Counted from the stretch's first letter, positions 34,101-42,139 are shown. The stretch is DNA of 64,000 nucleotides from Thermoguttaceae bacterium (GCA_017407125.1 JAFQXE010000006.1:1-64000), one strand, 5' to 3'. Numbers and translations are program-made. The notes: generated by a model not told the origin, from the letters alone.

Positions 34101-35083
34101 ACGTTGTCCGTTGACAGGACTCCGTTTTCTGTAACATACAGCTCAACGCCGGAGATTGTCAGATTTTCCAGCGTAACAAACGAATCGATGACGATTCCGC
34201 AGCTGTAATCGGAGGTGATGACGATGCCGTTTCCGTCAAGGACGGTGAACTCGCCGAAGTACAGGCTGTCCTGCATGACGAACTCGTCGCCTTCATCATT
34301 GCCGACAAATTCAAAGGCTTGCGCCAGCGTTTTGTACGAATTTCCTTCGGCGTATTCGCGATAGGTCAAGCCAGAGTAGTTGTCCATCGCTTCACGCAGG
34401 GAAATGACGCCGTCGGTGTTGTCGAAATCGTAGAGCACGTCGTCCGTCGTGTTGATTTCGATCGTATCGGTCATGCCGCGGAATTCCCACGCGCTGTCGT
34501 AGATCGTTTCGCCGTCTTGAACGAGCTGAATTCGACCGCCGTTGCGAGTCGTCAGCTTGAGCGTTCCGTTGGTTTCGTCAAACGAGCCGTCGCCAGTCAG
34601 GTTCAAAACGACGGAAATGCCGTTAGCGCGAATGTTCAGATTGTTGTCCAGAGCGACGACTTCGTCAATATTGAACACGTAATCGCTTTCGCCGTCCGGC
34701 AGTTCGCCCAAAGTTGATTTGGAGAGATCGACGAGCGTCAGCGGGCCGAGAGTAACGTCTTCTTCCGGCTCCGGCATATCGAAAGTTGTGTTTGCGTAGG
34801 AGAGCGCTTCCTGGAGAGAAATCAAGCCGTCCGTCTCGTCTACGGTGGACTCTGTCGTGGTTACAACCAGCGACGGCGTTTCCCAGGATTCGTCCCAGAC
34901 AACCGGTTCATCCGCCATGGCGGGAGCGAGCTGACCGGAAATGTTGATGTCTGACGGATCCAAAACCAAATCCATAGCGACGGTCAGCAGCTGACGTTCT
35001 TCCAACGATTCCAACTGAAGCGTTCGTTTGAAGTTGCGAGCGGTTGAGCGGCGATTGTTTTTAAACAACGAAAAAATACTCAT
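28178..35083 (-). CDS. Giant surface/secreted protein: beta-helix, ~13 FN3 domains, dockerin-like end
   Basis: 2301 aa from the ATG at 35083 (GGAG 9 nt upstream); an upstream in-frame start adds 35 residues and hides the export motif. The N-terminus has NNRRSTARNF and LESLEERQLLT, the signal shared by many exported planctomycete proteins. Residues about 60-690 look like a right-handed beta-helix (repeated short strands, ITSD, ISGVELYVTENGVL). Then about 13 fibronectin III domains follow, recognisable by W in strand B (SWD, TWDAV) and by GLxxxTxYxF near each end. Near the C-terminus DLNDDGVID and DFNVDGK are Ca2+-binding dockerin-like or EF-hand loops. The protein is probably extracellular and may bind carbohydrate-active partners or form part of the cell surface. 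Confidence 0.9.
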   Translation of the reverse strand: MSIFSLFKNNRRSTARNFKRTLQLESLEERQLLTVAMDLVLDPSDINISGQLAPAMADEPVVWDESWETPSLVVTTTESTVDETDGLISLQEALSYANTTFDMPEPEEDVTLGPLTLVDLSKSTLGELPDGESDYVFNIDEVVALDNNLNIRANGISVVLNLTGDGSFDETNGTLKLTTRNGGRIQLVQDGETIYDSAWEFRGMTDTIEINTTDDVLYDFDNTDGVISLREAMDNYSGLTYREYAEGNSYKTLAQAFEFVGNDEGDEFVMQDSLYFGEFTVLDGNGIVITSDYSCGIVIDSFVTLENLTISGVELYVTENGVLSTDNVELNNLDIINDGSLSLTGVTFTGDFGFTPEDSYGDSNTYALIVNEGYLYLEDCTFENIWFDFSSYEFEDYDDANLNVTIAAVANLGGVTEIVNSRFVNNYVTVNAVHGDVDATFAVVYTEGNGEETSGRTTVSRTVIAENTLDAYSKHGDVSATIAGIYADNATTVLFSTLIYGQEATAATKYGDVNSQDDDYKGLTAEATGLTARWEDTFIVNSTILDTISLYRSEGYVVNTIYNETDFVRSGFYFDDVEGYNYNLTTLEDWTEIFPFWDAEEGTFTDGNYKIYADNVNIVDAGNNDFVDAYVSRFLLVDMSLDLLGNDRIINDVVDIGAVESNAVRLNEESLAPSALAQPDEAGLTAIDFSWGSEEIQSDLVTYMVRYKLASDADEDANWTVIDTPFNMNNLPDGVTYDADTMRYTWTVEGLEPGRTLYDFAVFGIGDRIDYLDSADWVSTQETTREQIWTPKYPQAAPQSETAITITWVTDPRAVAYEIVYYPTDDPEAVTTLYVEPGDGGVTLSEKKGVWGAAYTINGLEESVGYTINWRSLSEYGYTGYGDDYLLNSDWVTAVTSTKTVLDIPVINDEFENSLTTLDISWTESDGASRYVIEMIVAPDPTVGPDWTDAQVFYSDDNTLGVTGLDEATEYLFRVKATGNSRLYVDSDWSDPKAFSTLIQLDAPELDVNSVFVTEFTTDTLEVSWTLPDEAIDYTLYMFDGSDFVELTEDNFPELGLEFDGDSVIISGLDASTEYTFQIIAEGEEQVYAPSSAIATGVTPTAVDVPVLQWEDNLDGTAVVSWDDVEHAVEYVVDGDAQDETYLTTDEIATDASTTITVYARGDQSENYASSDTASLTLQRLEAPENLEAAPVNDGVNGSTQIVVTWDAVDNDWVTGYRLGVQLGNDWTYYTTDATEYTVTNLTPGTGYTFIVQTLSESGNAGGMLVSEFSDAADATTKEAPYAPTALIADATGLHQIELTWQEAADADDTYWYVIEAYTFDDDALFAVKGQDESITGESFLFTGLDEDTTYYFKIYAFSSDTDTFEGSSAAVDSNEDTTWIQLLTPELELGAISMSSIELVWTDANDSADVDAYRISYTTDTNDGETVIFVDADETSCIVTGLTSGTQYTFSIQALGIDDRSVDSGVDTLDPIYTNDQLAQPANADAVGTSTTSILVTWDAVDGAEFGYTVTCNTLPQGASIVVNNDACTAVVTGLNSDTLYEFEIYANGGTTADGRVLLQSDSADAEAQTWRKLTIQSLAADVEETTVTVSWVSPEGDLPYVDYYVWQYRATGSSTWSNLIQSEDTEDSFDGAINTTYQVRVKAISAQGEDGNSEWAYLRNVKTWDKLTANVDAEAAGTQVITVSWDAVSAQSDVYYSLYYTEGNTDEFDPQTWTEVDLTDVALAGGVYSIDVTGLTAETTYSFALFAEADGYIDADPAFDVATTWAVAPITDNLVITATANGQTITVDWDDVDGAAYYKVEYTWTSIAGDDCEDYYETTDSQAVFEGLEPGVEYTFQVIAYPDDADVDHEEAYSNFASATTDKIKLDSPDGKAAPTSSNNGISVSWDAVDNASGYQVKWRISGSHSSWNTSGVLDADELSFAIENVIDASTYEIQVTAIGDGDHYTDSNPTRLTCRLVQIDLDAVVVTTKSNATDTQKPESVPQIDEWTPAFLELWTSDIVGLVEGREMVATIEINENYEFGGVLDLPGTTVDVSDDGTIVTITIDVDYNYGADEDALLAQIKLTPKSQADGNDDENGIALDGVEDDLVLTDVDGYLVVSYKDGVDAPKLVKFNDVWITDIVPVIFDLNDDGVIDNFDESDYAAYTEADPEFVDFNVDGKNCDHDLEMLTRDTNNGKSQAGDWRVDYSIIVCNCGDAPVAQPAALPTPAAIKQIVEEEEESYLLDDFEYNYEWDQADRLSDIYPFMSENNRMTSGVMLTKAVAKKEESKEEQTAEADSKTVADVMNELWSDDIDWRHAA

Positions 35084-35682
35084 GGCGATGTTCTCCGAAG
35101 GGGTTGTAAATTGAAAATGTTTTGTGATTTGCGTGAGTGAAATACGATGGCTTGGGATAAAATCCTGACCGGCGCGGACCAGGCGCAAACAGTCAGGACG
35201 AATATGTTCATCTGTTTACCAATAGCCACGGCGGCGCCAAAATTGCGCTTGTGGTACTTTACCCCGAAACGCCTTTTGGTGCAATATCAATTTTCTACTT
35301 CCAGAGTAAAAATCGATTTTTTCAGAAAATTTTATGTGTATTTCCCAGTTTCAGATAAAAGAGACATAAAAATATTAATTCAGGTAATTTACGCCAGTTT
35401 TTTACAGAACAGTTAGACAATATTGGCGATTTGCGTTTCTTTTCAACAACCCTAAATTATCTATTTTACTTTATTTTCTTAAATTTCTTTCAAAATATAC
35501 GCTGCGTTCACTTGCATAAAAATATTTTTGGTTTAAAATATAGGGTATAAGAAGAGATGTTTTGATGTTAAACTATTGAAATGTCGATTAAGAGATTACT
35601 TTACAATATTCTGCTGTAAATTATCCCCTGTCAGCAGAATGTATGTAAGTTTCGGCGTTGAAACGGAATTATCCGAATATAG
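35084..35682. other. AT-rich intergenic region between divergent genes
   Basis: No convincing gene. The part next to the giant gene is its leader; the 35280-35680 part is AT-rich and carries a candidate promoter for the kinase. An 89-codon frame at 35147-35416 has no ribosome site or recognisable domain. Confidence 0.6.
35512..35539 (+). promoter_or_regulatory. Candidate promoter of the atypical kinase
   Basis: TTGCAT (35512-35517), 16-bp spacer, TAAAAT (35534-35539); a leader of about 135 nt would follow. Confidence 0.4.
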
Positions 35683-36552
35683 ATGAATTCAGGAAACAAA
35701 CTTACGAAGTCGTTCGTTGGTTCGTACTGTCTGGTGAAGTTGATAAACACCGGTCAGTCGTGCCAGTTATGGCAAGCGCAAAACCCGCATACGGGTCAGC
35801 TCGTTGCACTTAAGCGCCTATTGCCGGAACGACGTCGAGTTGCTGAAGAAATCGAACTGCTCAAAAATGAATACGCTGTCGGCAGCAAGCTAAACTCACG
35901 GTTTTGCATTTTACCGATTGAATTTTCAACGGATAGCCGAGGCGATCCTTTTTTGGCGCTGGAATGGTTTACTGGAGTAAGCCTGAAAACGCAGCTCGAA
36001 AGCGGTATGAAGCATTTGGGCTGGCGTCTTCCGGACGTCATTCCTCAGATGGTTCTAGCCTTGTCAGACATGCATAAAAAGGGCTACGTTCATCGGGACG
36101 TCAAACCATCCAACTTTATGCTCAATGCAGACAACGACGTTCGCCTGATTGACTTTGCTATCGCTTTAAAAACAGGTTTTTTTGCGTCGATGTTTCGAGG
36201 AAAACCGAAAATTCAGGGAACTCGCAGTTACATGTCGCCGGAACAGATTCGGGCGCTGCCGTCTTTGGATACTCGCGCTGACATGTACAGCCTGGGCTGC
36301 ACGTTTTTTGAACTGCTTTCCGGGCGTCCGCCATACGTTGGAGGTCGAGACGAAGTCCTTCAGCTTCATTTAACCGGTCCTATCCCCAACGTGATTGAAC
36401 AAAACGGAAACGTTTCAAAGCCGTTTAACGACGTTATTCGTAAAATGATGAGCAAAAATCCGGACAATCGATTCAAATCCATGTCGGAATTGCTCGAAAC
36501 GTTAAATAAAATCAAGTTTTTTATTCATACTCCATTAAAACCACTGGAGTAA
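35683..36552 (+). CDS. Soluble atypical Ser/Thr protein kinase
   Basis: 289 aa, kinase domain only, no membrane helix. Catalytic Lys44 (VALKRL) and HRDVKPSN (137-144) are intact, as are SPEQ and DMYSLGC. The glycine loop is INTGQSCQL instead of GxGxxG, and the metal-binding DFG is DFA (157-159). Similar changes occur in weak or pseudo-kinases, though DFG Gly to Ala can be tolerated. It begins a plus-strand run with accA (36 bp downstream) and pyrD, an unexpected association of signalling with lipid and pyrimidine synthesis. No Shine-Dalgarno site precedes the ATG. Confidence 0.88.
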   Translation: MNSGNKLTKSFVGSYCLVKLINTGQSCQLWQAQNPHTGQLVALKRLLPERRRVAEEIELLKNEYAVGSKLNSRFCILPIEFSTDSRGDPFLALEWFTGVSLKTQLESGMKHLGWRLPDVIPQMVLALSDMHKKGYVHRDVKPSNFMLNADNDVRLIDFAIALKTGFFASMFRGKPKIQGTRSYMSPEQIRALPSLDTRADMYSLGCTFFELLSGRPPYVGGRDEVLQLHLTGPIPNVIEQNGNVSKPFNDVIRKMMSKNPDNRFKSMSELLETLNKIKFFIHTPLKPLE

Positions 36553-36588
36553 GAAGTTGCAATATGCAGCTTGTAAAACACAACTTCC

Positions 36589-37551
36589 ATGACTATTCCC
36601 GAATTTTGCCTGTCGTTTGAACGTCCTATTTATGAACTGGAATCGCAAATCAGCGAGCTAAACGAAAAAGCGGCTTCCTCTCCCGAAATGAAAGAAACGC
36701 TTACCCGTTTGCGCCGCGAATTAATCGAACTGAAAAAAAACGTCTACGCTAATTTGACGCCGTGGGAAACGGTGGAAACGTCCCGTCATCAGGACAGACC
36801 TCTGGCGGGCGACTATATTAATCTCTGTTTTGACGAGTTTGTTGAGCTTCACGGGGACCGCTTTTTTGGCGACGACCACGCGATTAAAACCGGCTGGGCT
36901 AAACTGGACGGTCAGAAAGTGATGGTTATCGGTCAGCACAAAGGACGCGGCATCGCAGAGAAAAACGCCTGTTCGTTTGGATGCCCGCACCCGGAAGGGT
37001 ATCGAAAAGCCATGCGAAACATGAAAATGGCGGCGAAGTTCCACATGCCGATTATCTGCTTTATCGACACGCCGGGCGCATGGCCGGGAATTGACGCCGA
37101 AGAGCGCGGTCAGGCGTGGGTTATTGCCGAGTCCATGTTTCTCATGTCTCAGCTGGCAACGCCGATTATTTGCGTCGTGATTGGCGAAGGCGGGTCTGGC
37201 GGCGCGTTGGCTATCGGCGTTGGCGACAGAATCGCCATGCTGGAGAATTCGTATTATTCTGTGATTAGTCCGGAAGGCTGCGCGGGAATTTTGTGGAAAA
37301 GCGGCGAATTCAAACAGGAAGCGGCGCAAGCCCTCAAAATGACCGCCAAAGACCTGATGCGGCTTAAGGTCATTGACGCTGTCATTCCTGAACCGCTTGG
37401 CGGCGCCCATCGCGACGCGCCTGTTATGGCGTCCAACTTAAAACTGTATTTGAAAAACACGCTCCGAGAACTCCAGCGAATCAAGCCGGACGTTTTGGTT
37501 GAACAGCGTTACGCCAAATTCCGAGCCTACGGAGTGTTTATTGAGAGTTAG
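36589..37551 (+). CDS. accA: Acetyl-CoA carboxylase carboxyltransferase subunit alpha
   Basis: 320 aa, normal AccA length. With AccD it transfers the carboxyl group from biotin to acetyl-CoA, making malonyl-CoA for fatty acid synthesis. Typical blocks: FERPIYELESQISEL at the N-terminus, ELHGDRFFGDD, IGQHKGRG, the crotonase-like FGCPHPEGYRKAMRNM, FIDTPGAWPG, and GEGGSGGALAIGVGDR with the oxyanion-hole glycines, followed by SPEGCAGILWK. accD is not adjacent. It lies between the kinase gene and pyrD (6-bp gap). Confidence 0.97.
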   Translation: MTIPEFCLSFERPIYELESQISELNEKAASSPEMKETLTRLRRELIELKKNVYANLTPWETVETSRHQDRPLAGDYINLCFDEFVELHGDRFFGDDHAIKTGWAKLDGQKVMVIGQHKGRGIAEKNACSFGCPHPEGYRKAMRNMKMAAKFHMPIICFIDTPGAWPGIDAEERGQAWVIAESMFLMSQLATPIICVVIGEGGSGGALAIGVGDRIAMLENSYYSVISPEGCAGILWKSGEFKQEAAQALKMTAKDLMRLKVIDAVIPEPLGGAHRDAPVMASNLKLYLKNTLRELQRIKPDVLVEQRYAKFRAYGVFIES

Positions 37552-37557
37552 GAGCAG

Positions 37558-38478
37558 ATGAAAGATCTTTCAGTATCAATCGGTTCTGTTACATTAAATA
37601 ATCCGGTCATGACGGCGTCCGGCGCGTTTGGCAACGTCAAAGAGGCGACGGATTTGGTGGATATATCCAAACTTGGCGCGGTCGTTCCCAAAACAATAAC
37701 CCGAGCGCCGCGGCAGGGCAACGCTCCGCCCAGAACGGTCGAAACGACGGCTGGATTGCTCAATGCCATCGGCTTGGATAACGACGGCTTGGACTCCTTC
37801 CTGACGTCCAAGCTGCCGTACTATCAAAGTCTGCCGTGTCCGGTTGTTATCTCGTTCGCCGGAGAAAACGCCGACGATTACGTCTCTATGGCGCAGAGTC
37901 TGGAAAACGCGTGCAAACAGGACGGAGGTTCTATCGTCGCCTTTGAAATGAACATCTCCTGCCCGAACGTCGCCCACGGTACGGACTTCGGCAAAGACCC
38001 GGCGTTGTGCGAAAAGCTGGTTTCGTCCGTTCGGAACGCGATTTCCATGCCGTTGTTTGTCAAACTGACGCCGAACGTGTCCGATATAACCGTGATTGCC
38101 AAAGCGGCTCAAAACGGCGGCGCAGACGCTGTCTGTTTAATCAACACGGTTTTAGGCATGGCAATCGACTGGAAGAATCGCCGCCCGCGATTGGGTAACC
38201 GCATGGGCGGCTTGAGCGGTCCGGCAATCAAGCCGATTGCGCTGAGAATGGTTTATCAAGTCGCTCACGCTGTTACAATTCCGGTTATCGGAATCGGCGG
38301 GATCGAAACCATCGACGATGCCATGGAATTCCTTGTTGCCGGCGCGACGGCGTTTGAAGTCGGCACGGCAAACTTCTATCGTCCCACCGCAACGATGGAA
38401 ATTGTCGACGCACTCCCCGCTGCCTTGGACGTCCTCGGCGCGAACTCCGTTAAAGAGATTATCGGAAGCTGTCAATAA
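37558..38478 (+). CDS. pyrD: Dihydroorotate dehydrogenase, class 1
   Basis: 306 aa, class 1B-like. PyrD oxidises dihydroorotate to orotate with FMN in pyrimidine synthesis. The catalytic Cys is in NISCPNV (about residue 132). FMN-binding Lys in VPKTIT and in FVKLTPN, substrate-binding Asn in NAIGLDN, and the phosphate loop GIGGI are all seen. Class 1B enzymes use a PyrK partner with an Fe-S cluster; pyrK is not next to it. GGAG lies just upstream of the ATG. The stop codon opens heptad hairpin H6. Confidence 0.95.
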   Translation: MKDLSVSIGSVTLNNPVMTASGAFGNVKEATDLVDISKLGAVVPKTITRAPRQGNAPPRTVETTAGLLNAIGLDNDGLDSFLTSKLPYYQSLPCPVVISFAGENADDYVSMAQSLENACKQDGGSIVAFEMNISCPNVAHGTDFGKDPALCEKLVSSVRNAISMPLFVKLTPNVSDITVIAKAAQNGGADAVCLINTVLGMAIDWKNRRPRLGNRMGGLSGPAIKPIALRMVYQVAHAVTIPVIGIGGIETIDDAMEFLVAGATAFEVGTANFYRPTATMEIVDALPAALDVLGANSVKEIIGSCQ

Positions 38479-38568
38479 TTAGCAATTGTCAATTATCAAT
38501 TGGCAATTATTGAAGCGCTTTGCGTAATTGCTAATTGCAAATTGCTAATTGCTAATTCCCATCAACCC
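38476..38568. repeat. Heptad hairpin H6
   Basis: Left arm of AATTAGC/AATTGTC/AATTATC/AATTGGC 7-mers, loop GAAGCGCTTTGCGTAATT, right arm of TTGCTAA/TTGCAAA 7-mers. The pyrD stop codon lies at its left edge. Confidence 0.8.
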
Positions 38569-38577
38569 ACAACTATC

Positions 38578-39480
38578 ATGAAACATTTCCTGACTTTAAT
38601 CCTGACTCTCGTCCTCTCCATTCCGGCGTTGGCTCAAGACGCTGACAACGGTTTGACGGTTTTAATGAAAAAGCACGGTTTGTCGTACTCGACCGCTCAG
38701 GCAACGCCGACGATTTGCGCTCTGTGCGGCGTCGATGCGCCAAAGGACTGCGTCGCTAAGCCGATGGACTTTATTCTCACCGCGGCAAAGGACAAGCCAA
38801 CGATGGAGAAGGTTCTTATCTTCTGTCCGGACGCGACAGGGAAATTTATTGTTAAAAAGTATCAGGAAGACTGGAAGCCCGTTTACGCGGCGTCCACGCA
38901 CGTTGTAACGGCGGCAAACGTCCTGCCGAGTGTGACGCCCGTTTGTTTCGGCGCGATTTTTACCGGATGCCCGCCCGAGGTTCATGGAATTCTTCAGTAC
39001 AACGACAAGTACAAGCCCAACCCGATTAAAGTCGAAACCCTGTTCGACGCCTTTTCCAAAGCGGGAAAGAAATGCGCCGTCATTGCGGAGAAGAACTGCA
39101 GCATTGACCTCATTTTCCGCGGACATCAGGCGGACTTCTACACGACGAAAAATTCCGAGGAATCCGTTGCAACCGCCAAAAAGCTCTTGCAGGAAAACAA
39201 CTACGATTTAATCGTCTGTTACGATGGGAATTACGATTCGACCATGCACGCCAACGGCGTTTTTGCTGAGAAGTCGCTTGCAGCAATGAAAGATTCGATT
39301 CGTTATTATACTGAACTGGTTGAAGTCGCCGACCAGGCGTGGGCGGATAAAAATTACGTCTCCGTCTTCAGTCCCGATCACGGTGCGCATAATACAAAAG
39401 AAGGCAAAGGAACCCACGGTTCCGCCCAGGCGTCCGACGCCATCGTCAATCATTTTTATCGTCTGCGGTACGTCAAGTAA
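38578..39480 (+). CDS. Secreted alkaline phosphatase-superfamily hydrolase (phosphodiesterase-like)
   Basis: 300 aa from the ATG at 38578; the longer frame would translate the H6 repeat. Signal peptide 1-19 (ALAQD). The protein fits the alkaline phosphatase/type I phosphodiesterase core: PDATGK with the first metal Asp, SVTPVCFGAIFTGCPPEVHG with the likely nucleophile Thr, CYDGNYDSTMHANG with a metal-binding Asp and His, and FSPDHGAHN with the conserved DHG. It is shorter than most family members, so the cap domain is minimal. Substrate unknown: phosphate or sulfate esters. It opens the secreted-hydrolase island. Confidence 0.75.
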   Translation: MKHFLTLILTLVLSIPALAQDADNGLTVLMKKHGLSYSTAQATPTICALCGVDAPKDCVAKPMDFILTAAKDKPTMEKVLIFCPDATGKFIVKKYQEDWKPVYAASTHVVTAANVLPSVTPVCFGAIFTGCPPEVHGILQYNDKYKPNPIKVETLFDAFSKAGKKCAVIAEKNCSIDLIFRGHQADFYTTKNSEESVATAKKLLQENNYDLIVCYDGNYDSTMHANGVFAEKSLAAMKDSIRYYTELVEVADQAWADKNYVSVFSPDHGAHNTKEGKGTHGSAQASDAIVNHFYRLRYVK

Positions 39481-39560
39481 TAAGCAGTCCGTTGTAAGTT
39501 GTTAGTGGTAAGTGGAATTCGCGTTTGCGCCTTTTTCACTTACCACTCATAACTTGCATA
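39481..39560. repeat. Heptad hairpin H7
   Basis: Left 7-mers TTGTAAG/TTGTTAG/TGGTAAG, loop TTCGCGTTTGCGCC, right arm CACTTAC/CACTCAT/AACTTGC. Confidence 0.75.
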
Positions 39561-39606
39561 GGCGCTGTTTGCCGTCTTGAATTCTTTCTATATATAGCTT
39601 GACGCC

Positions 39607-41640
39607 TTACTTTACAGAGTTTCTCAGATCGTTAATCAGTTTTCGCCAGTGGGCGGCGTAGGAATTGATTATCTTCAGTTCCGAGAGCGTCGTTTCGATG
39701 TTTGTAACAATCGCGCCGAGACGGTCGAATTTGCGTTGCAGTTCCGCTCGCCCGGATTCGTCCAGTTCGCCCTTTTTGAGTTTCGCAACGTCGGCTTTGA
39801 CTTCCGCGAACAGGGCGTCGGGATATTCCAGTTCCGTCATCGTTCGAGCGTACCGGACGACGGCGCGCATCGGTTCCAGGTAGATGTATTCCAGCCGCTG
39901 CGGGTCAATAGCAGAACCGTTTGGCGCGTTCTGAGTCAGCTCTTTGGAAAGCGATTCCAGCTTGGCAATAATCGCCAGGGCCTTGTCTTTGTCCGCCGGG
40001 TTTTTGAGCTGACAGGGCCAGCCTTTGTTCTCAAAACATCGGCGAACCGGCATTTTATAGAGCGATTTGAGTTCAACTATCGCGTCGTCAAACTCGCGCG
40101 CCGTCTGAGCCATTTCCGGACCGTAGACGTAAGAATAGACGCTCGTTCTCATCCTGTCCCAGTCGTGAGTTTCCGGCGCCCACGCCCAGATTCCAAACAT
40201 GCCGACAAGATACTCTTCCGGCCAGCCGCCGCCGATGCAGAACAGCATCACATTATCGACGTACTGCGGAGCGGATTTCAAATACTCGTAACTCGGCGCG
40301 CCCCAGCCGGCGGCAAGAGGCTGCAGTTCAATATACGCCGGGAGCGGAACGGCGTCCGGGTACGTTTCCCACGTATACGGCGCCGTCGGGTCGGACGCCT
40401 GTTTGCGAGGCAGATCGACCGCGCCTTTTCTAAGCGTAACAGCAATGTTCCCGTTGTTGGCGAACCCGCCGCGAAGACCAATCAAATTATGCCACCAGGC
40501 GGGACGAACTTTCAGCCCCATCTTTTGCGACATCTCAAAATCGCCCTGACTCGGAACGCGGGTGAAGTACCATTGAATCTCGTTGAATCCCGGCTCTTTG
40601 CTCATTTCCCAGTTGAACTTTGTGTCCATTTTCTGGTAATCGCCCACGGGCGGCGTGTACGCCAGCGAACGACCGGTAATGCCGTGCTTTTTCCCCAGTT
40701 CGAGAAAATTCTTGACCGCGCTTTTCGGGTCGGTTCCCTTGCCAATGTCGTCAAAGGATAGCCACAGCCCGTCACAACCCAGGTCGACAAGCTGTTCAAA
40801 CGTCTTGTTGACTTCGTCGTAGAAACCGTCTTCTGAAATCTTGTCGAACCCGGCGATAATCCCGGAGGCTTTTTTGTTTGTCGCCGCCGCGACGCAGCCG
40901 TAAACGAACATGCCTCGTCGATGCGCTTCCCGAATTGCCATGCTGACGTTCTGGTTGTCAATCGCAACGCCCGGCATGAATCCCATCGGGGCGGCGCGGT
41001 TGGGATAGACGTCGTTGACCTTGTACGTCGGGTTGTCCCGGACGTCAATATAGTTTATTCTCGCCCAAGCGTAGGCGTCCAGCGCGCCGGGAACGAGATT
41101 TTCCATCATGACAAAATGCGGGCGTCCGCGATACGGAATGCTGGGCCAGTCTTCGACCTGAATCTTCTTCAGGACAATCGCGCCGCCGTCGGACTTGGAC
41201 ATCATATCAAAAAGGACGTCCGAGCCGTAGATCGCGCCGTTGACGTCGTTCCCGACCACGTTTGCCGTATTGACGCCGTCCGACTCGGTAAAGGAGATGG
41301 CAAACCCGTTGAGCTTGCCGTCCTCTTTGGGCTGAACGGAGATGCTGAGAATCGTTTTGTACTCCGCCGCTTGCGTACCTGTCAGAATCGGGAGCGTTTG
41401 CTTGAACCGGTTTTTAACGTGCGTCTGCAACCGCTGGGCGGCGAACTGCGCCGATGTTTTCTCTCGTTCAGACAAGCCATCTAAAGAAACGACAATCGCC
41501 GTTTTCTCCAGCGTCCATTGAGAGTTTAAATCCGTCCACTGTTTCGGAACGGGAAACAACGGACATTCTTCCGCCGAAACGGAAGACGCCAACGCTGCGA
41601 CAGCGACGATTGCTGCAAGGAAATTCTTTAAGTGTTTCAT
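39607..41640 (-). CDS. Secreted beta-N-acetylglucosaminidase-like protein (GH84/GH20-like)
   Basis: 677 aa from the ATG at 41640, giving signal peptide MKHLKNFLAAIVAVAALASS. Residues about 25-170 resemble the small alpha/beta domain that precedes the barrel in GH20 and GH84 hexosaminidases. The barrel opens with IPYRGRPHFVMMENL, and its acidic pair is in GLWLSFDDIGKG, like the Asp-Asp of GH84 enzymes that use the substrate acetamido group. A long helical C-terminus follows. It probably removes GlcNAc or related sugars outside the cytoplasm. Assignment to GH84 rather than GH20 is tentative. It shares promoter and leader sequence with the esterase gene at 44332. Confidence 0.7.
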   Translation of the reverse strand: MKHLKNFLAAIVAVAALASSVSAEECPLFPVPKQWTDLNSQWTLEKTAIVVSLDGLSEREKTSAQFAAQRLQTHVKNRFKQTLPILTGTQAAEYKTILSISVQPKEDGKLNGFAISFTESDGVNTANVVGNDVNGAIYGSDVLFDMMSKSDGGAIVLKKIQVEDWPSIPYRGRPHFVMMENLVPGALDAYAWARINYIDVRDNPTYKVNDVYPNRAAPMGFMPGVAIDNQNVSMAIREAHRRGMFVYGCVAAATNKKASGIIAGFDKISEDGFYDEVNKTFEQLVDLGCDGLWLSFDDIGKGTDPKSAVKNFLELGKKHGITGRSLAYTPPVGDYQKMDTKFNWEMSKEPGFNEIQWYFTRVPSQGDFEMSQKMGLKVRPAWWHNLIGLRGGFANNGNIAVTLRKGAVDLPRKQASDPTAPYTWETYPDAVPLPAYIELQPLAAGWGAPSYEYLKSAPQYVDNVMLFCIGGGWPEEYLVGMFGIWAWAPETHDWDRMRTSVYSYVYGPEMAQTAREFDDAIVELKSLYKMPVRRCFENKGWPCQLKNPADKDKALAIIAKLESLSKELTQNAPNGSAIDPQRLEYIYLEPMRAVVRYARTMTELEYPDALFAEVKADVAKLKKGELDESGRAELQRKFDRLGAIVTNIETTLSELKIINSYAAHWRKLINDLRNSVK

Positions 41641-41704
41641 GGGATAGTTGCTATATATAGGGTAAACGAAAATACACGCTTTAAGCGCTAAAGGTCTGAC
41701 GTCT

Positions 41705-41733
41705 ATTATAGAACAATCAAAAACGAATTGCAA
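41705..41733 (-). promoter_or_regulatory. Promoter of the GH84-like gene
   Basis: TTGCAA (41733-41728), 17-bp spacer containing GTTTTTGATT, TATAAT (41710-41705). The spacer and roughly 60-nt leader resemble those of the esterase gene (45191-45219). Confidence 0.75.
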
Positions 41734-41764
41734 GAGCGCCCCGTTCCTTTACTAAAGTTTTTGA

Positions 41765-42030
41765 ATTTAGCCGCAAAGAACGCAAAGAAAATGGAATACG
41801 GTCGGCGAGCCGGGATGCGTAAGCCCCAGGAAAATTCTCACGCGAAGTTCGCAAAGAAATGAAAGGCGGTAATGGAACGACCATCGGGAGCGGAATTACG
41901 CATTCGCCGACAGGCGAACAAAACCGGGGTGCGAAACGCCCGAGCAAATCTCACGCGGAGTTGCGGAGCCGCGGAGGAGATTCGCAAAGTTTTCAAAACT
42001 ATGCGTTCTTTGCGTCCTTTGCGGCTAAAT
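41765..42030. repeat. 266-bp inverted-repeat element
   Basis: Arms of 25 bp (41765-41789 and 42006-42030) match at 24 of 25 positions and themselves repeat the word CGCAAAG. The interior holds GCGGAG-type tandem words (near 41957-41982) and a TTCGCC-GACA-GGCGAA palindrome (near 41904). No gene is present between 41734 and 42139. Confidence 0.8.
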
Positions 42031-42139
42031 TCTTCGGCGGACTTCGTCCGCGACCCGAGAAGGGTTTCGGCTGCAGCACAGATTATCTACAGGACAAAGC
42101 GGCTTCGACAGCTCCACGCCGCCGTAAAGGCTAAGAGGT

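Noticed and set aside
29363..34114. Long plus-strand frames (29363-30523, 31199-32344, 32699-34114) opposite the giant protein
   Set aside because: They mirror the repetitive, Asp/Glu/Val-rich codons of the FN3 gene, have no domain or ribosome site, and their Arg/Val/Asn-rich composition is typical of antisense shadows.
35147..35416. 89-codon plus-strand frame upstream of the atypical kinase
   Set aside because: No ribosome site, no domain, AT-biased noncoding composition.
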